Source: Campylobacter showae | Lineage (GTDB): Bacteria; Campylobacterota; Campylobacteria; Campylobacterales; Campylobacteraceae | Reading direction: 5' to 3' | Assembly (NCBI RefSeq): GCF_900699785.1 | Contig: NZ_LR535679.1 | Coordinates: 310,001 to 374,000 of the forward strand | DNA length: 64,000 bases | Part shown: in pieces, positions 57,565 to 64,000 of the stretch | How positions within the stretch are numbered: the first letter of the stretch is position 1 | How the letters are laid out: each line of letters starts with the position of its first letter | Translations under genes and position numbers: made by a program | The notes under the pieces: generated by a model | Seen by the model: only the letters and a program-made list of their open reading frames with translations | Databases searched by the model: none | Told to the model about the DNA's origin: nothing

Positions 57565-59486
57565 GAATTTTAGCTTCGATTTTGTTTATTATCTTTGTTT
57601 CGCTGAGTGCGGCGTTTGTTTATCTTTATTCGCAAGTCACCTTTGACGCGTCAAACATCATCGATTTTAAGCCAAAGCTCACGACTCAAATTTATGATAG
57701 AAACGGCGAGCTCATCGCAAATATCTTTGACGAAAACAGGATCTACGTCAAGTACGAAGATATCCCGCCGCGCGTCATCGAGGCGCTGGTAGCCATCGAG
57801 GATACGAGCTTTTTCGAGCACGGCGGCGTAAACCCCGAGGCCATCACGCGAGCTATCGTTAAGGACATAAAGGCCGGCAAACTAGTCGAGGGCGCAAGTA
57901 CGCTCACGCAGCAGCTCGTTAAAAACATGGTGCTAACTAGGGAAAAAAAGCTAACTCGCAAGGTCAAAGAGATGATCATCTCGATGAAACTGGAAAACGA
58001 GCTAACCAAAGAGCAAATTTTAGAGCGCTATCTAAATCACGTCTATCTAGGACACGGTTATCATGGCATAAAAACCGCGGCGAAGGGATACTTTAGAAAG
58101 GAGCTTGACGAACTCACGCTAAAAGAGATCGCTATCCTAGTGGGCTTACCAAAAGCGCCTAGCACCTACGATCCGACCCGCCACCTAGATCTATCGCTTA
58201 GCCGCGCAAACAACGTCATAGCAAGGATGAACGCGCTAGGTTGGATCAGCGACGCAGAGTACAAAGCCGCGCTAGTCGAGCAGCCCGTAGTTTTTGACGA
58301 TACTCTCACGCAAAACAAAGCCCCGTATATCGTAGACGAGGTGCTAAAAGAGGCCTCAAAGCGCTTTGAGGATATAAAAACCGGCGGCTATGTCATCGAA
58401 ACCAGCGTCGATTTAAAGGTGCAAGATATGGCGTCCGAGGCGCTAAAATACGGCTACAACGAGATACTAAAACGCAACAAAGACGCAAACGCCAGTATCC
58501 TAAACGGCGCTATCGTCGTTACGCTACCCAAAACGGGCGAGATCCTCGCTCTAGTAGGCGGCGTAGACTACGCCAAAAGCAGCTACAACCGCGCTACGCA
58601 GAGTATGCGCCAACCGGGATCTAGCTTTAAGCCCTTTATCTATCAAATAGCCCTAGACATGGGCTACTCGCCGATGAGCAAGGCTGCTGATATATCAAGG
58701 GTTTTTAACGAAGGCAGCCAGTACGAGTGGCGTCCGAAAAACTACAGCGGCGGCTTCCAGGGCTATATCACGCTGAGAGAGGCTCTGCGTCAGTCGCGCA
58801 ACCTCGCCACGATAAATTTACTCGACGAGATCGGGCTTGATACGGCTTACAAAAAGCTAACCGAAATGGGCTTTAAAAACATCCCTAAAAACCTCTCCAT
58901 CGCGCTTGGTAGCTTCGGTATCTCGCCGTTAGAGTTTGCCAAATTTTACTCGATGTTTCCAAACGGCGGCGAGATCGTGGAGCCAAGCCTCATCAAACGC
59001 ATCATAAACTATCAAAATTTAGAAGCGGTTTTCGAGCCTGAGCGGACGTTCGTCACCGAGCCAGAGCAGGCCTATCTGATGACCGATATGATGAAAACGG
59101 TCGTGGAGCGCGGCACCGGACAAAGCGCCAGGCTAAACGGCGTGCAAGTCGCGGGCAAGACGGGCACGACGAACAATAACATCGACGCGTGGTTTTGCGG
59201 ATTTACGCCTGAGGTCGAGGTGGTCGTGTGGTACGGCAACGACGACAACACGCCGATGAGAAAGGTTGAGGGCGGCGGACGCACGGCGGCTCCGGTGTTT
59301 AAGAAATTTATGGAAAGCTATATGAAGGATTATCCGCTAAAACAAAAAACCTTCATCGAGCCAGAAGGCGTCTTTCACACCGCGTACGAGGGCTTGATCG
59401 AAGTCTATACGAAGATCTCGCCGGTACCTAAGCAGGACGCGCAAGATACTCTAATCAAACAAGACGACGAGGGACTGATTTTTTAA
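57561..59486 (+). CDS. pbpA: Penicillin-binding protein 1A, bifunctional
   Basis: This class A PBP polymerises glycan strands and cross-links peptides. The 641-residue protein has an N-terminal membrane helix (about 5-23), the glycosyltransferase domain with the catalytic Glu80 in EDTSFFEHGG and STLTQQLVKN, and the transpeptidase domain with the active Ser354 and Lys357 (PGSSFKPF), SRN at 412-414 and KTGTT at 533-537. All motifs are intact. The ATG overlaps the maf stop (ATGA). A hairpin with AAATTT arms follows the gene. Confidence 0.95.
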   Translation: MRILASILFIIFVSLSAAFVYLYSQVTFDASNIIDFKPKLTTQIYDRNGELIANIFDENRIYVKYEDIPPRVIEALVAIEDTSFFEHGGVNPEAITRAIVKDIKAGKLVEGASTLTQQLVKNMVLTREKKLTRKVKEMIISMKLENELTKEQILERYLNHVYLGHGYHGIKTAAKGYFRKELDELTLKEIAILVGLPKAPSTYDPTRHLDLSLSRANNVIARMNALGWISDAEYKAALVEQPVVFDDTLTQNKAPYIVDEVLKEASKRFEDIKTGGYVIETSVDLKVQDMASEALKYGYNEILKRNKDANASILNGAIVVTLPKTGEILALVGGVDYAKSSYNRATQSMRQPGSSFKPFIYQIALDMGYSPMSKAADISRVFNEGSQYEWRPKNYSGGFQGYITLREALRQSRNLATINLLDEIGLDTAYKKLTEMGFKNIPKNLSIALGSFGISPLEFAKFYSMFPNGGEIVEPSLIKRIINYQNLEAVFEPERTFVTEPEQAYLMTDMMKTVVERGTGQSARLNGVQVAGKTGTTNNNIDAWFCGFTPEVEVVVWYGNDDNTPMRKVEGGGRTAAPVFKKFMESYMKDYPLKQKTFIEPEGVFHTAYEGLIEVYTKISPVPKQDAQDTLIKQDDEGLIF

Positions 59487-59985
59487 TTTGCTCAAAATAT
59501 CGGCCAAATTTAAGCTTTTACTGTTTAAATTTGGCCGCCACTTCGTCAAATTTGCCCCCGCTTGCCAAAAAGCTACGACAGCCTAAATCTTGCCTCAAAT
59601 TTAGGCCCTGTTTTGTTGGTCTAATTTCATTTTTCTCGTGGATGTAAGGCAAATTTGAGCTCGCTTTATGGTTTAGTCGCGTTAAATTTAACGGTTATTT
59701 TTACATCTCCAGGATAAAACTTAAGAAACAAAAACAGCAACGTTTTAAAATTTAAATACTACGTTTTACCGCCGCTTGGCAAATTTAATCAGACAAAAAG
59801 TAAATTTAACGTCAAACAGCTTTAAATTTAACCCGTTTGCCGTAAAATATCTGCAGATAAAAAGATAGCGCCGCATCCTGCACTAGCCTAGGCCCGGCAC
59901 AAAGCCAAAAGTACGGCGATCAAACCCAAATTTAACCCGAGCTTCCCGGCTAAATTTGAGCGGGTTTCAAAAGTAAGAGAATAAG
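59487..59985. other. 500-base spacer packed with AAATTT
   Basis: Between convergent pbpA and pflA I count 12 AAATTT words, most with flanks such as TTAAATTTAAC, CAAATTTGAG and CCAAATTTAA. Chance would give well under one in that length. No gene is supportable. Confidence 0.7.
59501..59537 (+). terminator. Hairpin after pbpA
   Basis: CGGCCAAATTT (59501-59511) pairs perfectly with AAATTTGGCCG (59527-59537) around a 15-base loop. No T-run follows. Confidence 0.5.
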
Positions 59986-62358
59986 TTACTCCACGAGCTT
60001 TATCTGCTCGGCGCAGATAGCCTTCCACGAGCTTTGCGGATTTGAGCCGACGCACTCTTGCAGATACGGCTTTGCTTCGCTTTCGCGTTTTAGCTTGATG
60101 TAGATTTCCGAGATCTGAGCTAGCGCGCGTAGTCTGTTTTCGGGATCTAGGCGCGTATCTACGAGCTCCTGCGCGGCCTGCAACGCCTCGTCCAGCCTAT
60201 CTAGCTTACTTAGCGAGCCGATGTATTCAAAGTCGATTTTCGGGCTAAAGGTGGCGATATGCAGGCGTTTTTGTAGGTCGATCGCCTTTTTGGCGTAAAC
60301 CGACGCGTTTAAAAAGTCGTTCGCGCCGTATGTCGCCTCGGCCATGCGGTCGTAGAGTTCGATGACCTTAAAGTCGTTTTTGCGTAGTGTCTCGACGGCC
60401 GTTATCGTCGCGGCGGCGTCGGTGAGCCTGCCTAGCCCCATCAGCGCCTCAAATCTATAAAAAAGCACGGGCGAGACGTCGGCATACTCCTGCCTAGACG
60501 CGATAGCCAGAGCCTCGTCGGCCACGCGCAAGGCGTCGTTATACTTCTCCGTCTTTATCAACACGGAGGCTAGTTTGATGAGCCACTCCACGCGGTCGAG
60601 CATATCGGGCGTCGAGATATTTTGCGAGGCGAGCTCGTGCGCGGCGGCAAAACGAGAGAGGCGCATATAGCAGTCAAAGAGCTTAAATTTAGCCCCGATT
60701 TTCTCGCTTACGCCGTAGTTTTCGGTCAAATTTACAGCCGTAACGCAGTCGTTTTGACGGATGGCTTCACTCGCTAAATTTAGCGCCGCCTGATCCAAGA
60801 CGGCGCTAGCGTCCGTATCGTTTAGATCGCGCACAGCCTGGGTATAGCGCAGGACGGAGTCAAATTTACGCTCTTTTAGATAGAGCGCGACCTGCTCTTT
60901 TAGCGCCTTAGCACCGACATCCGTTTTGCCGTACTTGTCGATGAGCGCGTCGTAGTGATCGTGTAGCTTGGTCGCATTACTCTCGTCGTTTCTAGCGAAA
61001 AATAGCTTATCTAGCGCATTTTGCACGATGGCGGCATACTGTCCGTCCGCAAACTCGCTTTGGTATCTTTTTAGGTATTCGTAGGCCTTTTGCGTGTCCG
61101 GCGTGCCTGTTAGCGCGATGCCTAGATTTTTTAGCACGGTTTCGTACTCGTCGTCGTTTTTATTTAAGCGGGCGAGCAGGATTTCATATATCCTCGCAGC
61201 GATATCGTCCATATTTTTTTCGTTAAATATCCCGGCCAGCGTCGTTAGCTTAGACGCGTCGTTTAGCAGGTACTCTTGATTTCTGTTTAAAATTTTGAGC
61301 ATAAAGTCCTTGGCGCGGTCGAATTTCGCCTTGTCGATACTGCCCTGCACGAGACTCAGGGCCGCGCGGCTAGCGACGTCTAGCGTCTGCGCCGAGTACA
61401 GCACGTCCTCGTACATCCTCACGGCCTCGTCCTGCCTGCCCGTGACATAGAGTCTGTCAGCAAACTCAAGTACGGCTAGCTTGGTAAAATTTGAGTTTGG
61501 ATGCTCGTTCATAAGGATATCTAGCGTATAGTTCGCGTCGCTAACTAGCTCCTGTCTGAGGTAGGCTTTGGTCACGAGATAGAGCACCTCTGGGTAGTTT
61601 TCGTCCGACACGAACCGCCTCATCCACGCGCGCCCCTCACTTGCTACATCCGCCGCGCCAAGACCTTCGAAGCTATTTTGCGAGTCTAAAATTTTATCCA
61701 AAGCGCGTAGTCTATAGAGCAAAAACTCGCTGGCAAAGATGCTATTTGGATAACGCCTTAGCGCCGTCTGGATCGTGGCTATCGTGTCGTCGTAGCGTTT
61801 GGCGTCGTAGCTTTTTTTCACATCCAGGTACATGTTTATGTCGTTGCTATCGCCGCTTTCTATCGGGGCCTTGTTTAAATCGAGCGGTCCGACGCTAGGC
61901 GCAGTCATCTGTTCAAATATCGGGGCGAAATTTATCCCCGCGTTTGTTTGTTTTTTAAATTCGCTTAAATTTTGATCTATCACGATAGCGTGGCGTTTGG
62001 CTGCGCCGCCGTTTTTACTAAACGGCACTGCGGACGCGCCGTAAAGAGGCTCGCTAGACGAGATCAAACGCGAGCTCGCGCGCGGTACGACGTAGATACG
62101 CATACCGCCCTTTTCCTCGCGAAATCTCACCTCCGCAAGAGCCAAAATTTTATCCTCGACCTTCGGCAGCGCACCACTAGCGACGTCGCAAAAATAAAGC
62201 TTACGGTCGTAGGCGAGGATTTCCTCTTTGCAGACGAATTCCTTCTCGTCGCTGATGTTTATCACGGTGTAGGGCCTGCCGTCCTCTGCGCCCGAATTTA
62301 CGCTCAGGCTAAAAGAAAACGCCAAAATCGGTAAAAAAAGTAAAAAATATTTTCTCAT
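59986..62358 (-). CDS. pflA: Paralysed-flagellum protein PflA
   Basis: PflA forms, with PflB, part of the periplasmic disc of the Campylobacter flagellar motor, which widens the stator ring and gives high torque; mutants have paralysed flagella. The 790-residue length is that of C. jejuni PflA. A signal peptide (MRKYFLLFLPILAFSFS) precedes a beta-rich N-terminal domain with the conserved Cys pair (FVCKEE, YFCDVA), a linker, and then TPR-like helices from about 180 to the end, for example MNEHPNSNFTKLAVLEFADRL, CYMRLSRFAAAHELA. In C. jejuni I recall pflA beside the nuo operon; here its neighbours differ. Confidence 0.88.
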   Translation of the reverse strand: MRKYFLLFLPILAFSFSLSVNSGAEDGRPYTVINISDEKEFVCKEEILAYDRKLYFCDVASGALPKVEDKILALAEVRFREEKGGMRIYVVPRASSRLISSSEPLYGASAVPFSKNGGAAKRHAIVIDQNLSEFKKQTNAGINFAPIFEQMTAPSVGPLDLNKAPIESGDSNDINMYLDVKKSYDAKRYDDTIATIQTALRRYPNSIFASEFLLYRLRALDKILDSQNSFEGLGAADVASEGRAWMRRFVSDENYPEVLYLVTKAYLRQELVSDANYTLDILMNEHPNSNFTKLAVLEFADRLYVTGRQDEAVRMYEDVLYSAQTLDVASRAALSLVQGSIDKAKFDRAKDFMLKILNRNQEYLLNDASKLTTLAGIFNEKNMDDIAARIYEILLARLNKNDDEYETVLKNLGIALTGTPDTQKAYEYLKRYQSEFADGQYAAIVQNALDKLFFARNDESNATKLHDHYDALIDKYGKTDVGAKALKEQVALYLKERKFDSVLRYTQAVRDLNDTDASAVLDQAALNLASEAIRQNDCVTAVNLTENYGVSEKIGAKFKLFDCYMRLSRFAAAHELASQNISTPDMLDRVEWLIKLASVLIKTEKYNDALRVADEALAIASRQEYADVSPVLFYRFEALMGLGRLTDAAATITAVETLRKNDFKVIELYDRMAEATYGANDFLNASVYAKKAIDLQKRLHIATFSPKIDFEYIGSLSKLDRLDEALQAAQELVDTRLDPENRLRALAQISEIYIKLKRESEAKPYLQECVGSNPQSSWKAICAEQIKLVE

Positions 62359-62567
62359 GCGGCCATTATACCCTTTTTCGTTTAAAAAGCGCTATAAAAG
62401 CGAATATAACGCGCTTTTGAAGCGATTTTTTTACTAAATTTCGCGCATTTGGATAAAATTTTATTTAGCCTAAATTTAACTTTGGCATAGAGGAGAAATT
62501 TGGGTTTTGAAGTAGCGAGGTTGCGGGTAAATTTACTCGCCTCACGCCAAAAAGCTCCGCCCGCTCC

Positions 62568-62579
62568 GTCAAATTTGAC
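62568..62579. repeat. GTCAAATTTGAC palindrome, copy 3
   Basis: Perfect 12-bp palindrome in the spacer upstream of pflA. Confidence 0.85.
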
Positions 62580-62644
62580 GTAACAAGCCCGGCTTATGGG
62601 ATTAAATTTATAAAATTTGGCCGCCTCGGCAGATAAATCTATGT

Positions 62645-62656
62645 GTCAAATTTGAC
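62645..62656. repeat. GTCAAATTTGAC palindrome, copy 4
   Basis: Perfect 12-bp palindrome 66 bases from copy 3, ten bases beyond the end of the unknown gene at 62666. Confidence 0.85.
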
Positions 62657-62665
62657 CGATTGCCG

Positions 62666-63421
62666 CTACGCCTCTTTTGAGATCTTAACGAGCTTAAACG
62701 CGTATCCGCTAAATTTAGCCCTGCAAAGCGCGACCGTACCCTTCATCTGCGGTTCTAGCTTAAATTTGGCCTTTGCCTCTACGCCCTTAGCCTGCACGCT
62801 CACCATATCGCCGTCTTTTACCTTTGCGGCCGCGGCAAACGACGCCGAGCCGATTAGCTCCTTTACCTCGCCGCTCAAATTTGACCCGTCCGCTTCCTCC
62901 ATAAAAAACACGACGCTACCGTCAAAGTTCTCGGGCTCTTTTAGCGGCGTTAGCTTGCCGTCCGCTTTAAACTCGCCCTGCGCGCCGTCAGCTAAAACGA
63001 CGTTTTTGCCGAGCATTTGCAAAAACTCGAATATATTTTTCGCGTCCGCATGCGCCAAAAATGAGCTGTCGATCACGATATTTTCGCACCCACTCAAAAA
63101 CTCCGCGATCTGCTCGAACTCCTCCTCGCCGACGTTGCACTCGCCGCTTAGGTATCCTTCGTCAAGCCCTTCAAAATATTCGCGCGTTTGCTCGTCAAAT
63201 TTAGCCGCGTCAAGCGAGTATTTACAAAGCAAAGCCAGCACGTAGCTAGCCGATCCGATCTCGCAGCGAACGAGATTTTCAGTGCCTAAAATTTTATCCT
63301 CAAAGCAAGAAATATATAAAAATTCATTTTGCTTTATCTGCTCCGCTAGCTGCGGATTTTGCTCGCAGAGCAGGCTTGCCAGGCTCAAAGTTTTTGCATT
63401 TTTAAATTCGCCAAATTTCAT
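62666..63421 (-). CDS. Hypothetical protein, acidic, cytoplasmic
   Basis: This 251-residue acidic protein has no signal peptide or membrane helix. It has an N-terminal helical part (AKTLSLASLLCEQNPQLAEQI), a middle IVIDSSFLAHADAKNIFEFLQMLGKNVVLAD that reads as an alpha/beta unit, and a C-terminal beta part (KVKDGDMVSVQAKGVEAKAKF; KGTVALCRAKFSGYAFK) like the small beta domains at the end of molybdopterin or NuoG-like proteins. That hint would fit a subunit of a complex I variant, but no nuo gene is visible in the window and I do not claim it. The frame is intact. Confidence 0.65.
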   Translation of the reverse strand: MKFGEFKNAKTLSLASLLCEQNPQLAEQIKQNEFLYISCFEDKILGTENLVRCEIGSASYVLALLCKYSLDAAKFDEQTREYFEGLDEGYLSGECNVGEEEFEQIAEFLSGCENIVIDSSFLAHADAKNIFEFLQMLGKNVVLADGAQGEFKADGKLTPLKEPENFDGSVVFFMEEADGSNLSGEVKELIGSASFAAAAKVKDGDMVSVQAKGVEAKAKFKLEPQMKGTVALCRAKFSGYAFKLVKISKEA

Positions 63422-63506
63422 CGTTTTATCCTTTAAATTTAGCTTGGATTTTATAAAAATTTGTTTTAAGAGGGGGTAAATTTGCGCCGATTAGACGCAA
63501 ATTTGA

Positions 63507-64000
63507 TTATTTTTCTAGGCCAAATTTAACGGCTGCTTTAGCAAGCTCGAGGGTAGCGTCTACGAATTTATCTTTTTTCATCGCGTACGGCAAAAATAGC
63601 GGTATCTCCGTGCAAGCCGCGATATACGCATCAGCCTCGATGGCTGCGATCGTATCGTTAAAGAGACCCACGTACTCCTTTAGTTTGTTTGCCTTTGCGC
63701 CCTTGTAGATGCAGTCCATGATGTTTGTCATCAAATTTTCCGGGATTTTTACGCACTCTAGGCCTGCGGCGATCAGCTCGTTTTCGTAAATTTTAGCCGC
63801 GGTCGTGCCGGTAGTGGCGATGACGGCGATCTTTTTAGCGTGTGGGAAATTCGACTTTATCGACGAAGTCGCGATTTTAGCGATGTGCAGGATATTTACG
63901 CCGCACTCATCCGTTAGTCGCTTGGCAAAATAGTGAGCCGTGTTGCAAGCTATGCAGATAGCCTCGCAGCCGGCGTTTTTTAGCCTAGTTGCAGACTCTT
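63507..64000 (-). CDS. Aspartate/glutamate racemase family protein, partial
   Basis: The frame runs from a stop at 63507 through to the right edge of the window without a stop; its N-terminus lies beyond 64000. The visible part contains CIACNTAHYF, with the catalytic Cys of the second half of the active site, KIAVIATTGTTAAKIYENEL, and a C-terminal half with ECVKIPENLMTNIMDCIY. This fits the amino-acid racemase family (aspartate racemase or broad-specificity RacX-like). A second cysteine, in CTEIPLFLP (the pair of family Cys residues), is present near the C-terminus. Probably intact; specificity unknown. The internal ATG at 63734 is not the start, because conserved family sequence continues upstream of it. 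Confidence 0.85.
   Translation of the reverse strand, partial: ESATRLKNAGCEAICIACNTAHYFAKRLTDECGVNILHIAKIATSSIKSNFPHAKKIAVIATTGTTAAKIYENELIAAGLECVKIPENLMTNIMDCIYKGAKANKLKEYVGLFNDTIAAIEADAYIAACTEIPLFLPYAMKKDKFVDATLELAKAAVKFGLEK

Larger units (their letters stand above)
62359..62665. other. Spacer upstream of pflA with two perfect palindromes
   Basis: About 300 bases with many AAATTT words, two of them in full GTCAAATTTGAC palindromes (62568-62579 and 62645-62656). The part near pflA (62360-62420) probably contains its promoter; I see no firm -10 or sigma-54 site. Confidence 0.55.

Noticed and set aside
59487..59985. Repeated AAATTT as a CRISPR array or tandem repeat
   Set aside because: Copies are 6-12 bases at irregular spacing and in both contexts, with no constant spacer length and no cas genes.
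62643..63245. 200-codon plus-strand frame opposite the unknown gene at 62666
   Set aside because: Shadow of the minus-strand gene; Ser/Leu-rich without a start signal.

Overview
The window reads as a chromosomal segment of a Campylobacter species, probably one of the higher-GC oral or enteric species (C. showae / C. rectus type). The reasons are family markers found only in Campylobacterota (HobA, the PflA flagellar-disc protein, a short DNA polymerase III delta', a dihydropteroate synthase with a long N-terminal extension) and blocks of gene order that I recall from C. jejuni: rppH-lysC-hobA-holB-folP-ligA-tlyA-ribF-cmoA; hemW-tatB-tatC-queA; ruvX-dprA-deacetylase-ilvC; rnr-holA; rpsF-ssb-rpsR-lon-bamD-fliW; hemH-oxidoreductase-alaS; maf-pbpA. 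I see no rRNA, tRNA, CRISPR array, insertion sequence or phage module.

Layout. 1-6.8 kb: two small membrane proteins, an ABC-F ATPase, an NSS-type sodium symporter, a MATE exporter, a YgjP-like metallopeptidase and a Cys-rich Sel1 protein. 6.9-10.3 kb: a TAXI-type TRAP transporter whose binding-protein gene is separated from the fused permease by a strong intrinsic terminator. 10.8-19.5 kb: a tightly overlapping nine-gene minus-strand operon mixing RNA modification (cmoA, tlyA, rppH), replication (hobA, holB, ligA) and cofactor or amino-acid synthesis (ribF, folP, lysC). 19.7-24.7 kb: an inserted iron-uptake block (TonB-dependent receptor, PepSY membrane protein, divergent AraC regulator, Fur-box-like site). 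25-29.3 kb: hemW, tatBC, queA and a membrane protein that looks like a dead histidine kinase fused to a dead receiver. 29.4-35 kb: a broken VOC gene with a G7 tract, an alpha/beta hydrolase, ruvX, dprA, a divergent polysaccharide deacetylase and ilvC. 35-40.2 kb: HDOD protein, RNase R, holA, rpsF-ssb-rpsR. 40.6-44.3 kb: lon, bamD, fliW. 44.3-50.2 kb: an AT-richer four-gene cluster, a 1304-residue exported protein followed by three prepilin-like proteins, which is the best candidate for an undescribed system. 50.3-64 kb: hpf, hemH, a Gfo/Idh oxidoreductase, alaS, maf, pbpA, pflA, an unknown protein and a partial aspartate/glutamate racemase-family gene.

Across the whole window the word AAATTT, often extended to the palindrome GTCAAATTTGAC, is strikingly frequent. 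It fills intergenic gaps, forms the arms of hairpins after genes, and appears translated as Lys-Phe-Asp or Asn-Leu-Thr in swollen linkers of several proteins (TlyA, the YgjP-like peptidase, the deacetylase, the 19.7 kb unknown). AAATTT is an instance of RAATTY, the methylation motif tied to DNA uptake in C. jejuni, so a link with natural transformation is worth testing. Three long G/C homopolymers (G7, C8, C7) lie within 3.4 kb of each other and may be phase-variable.
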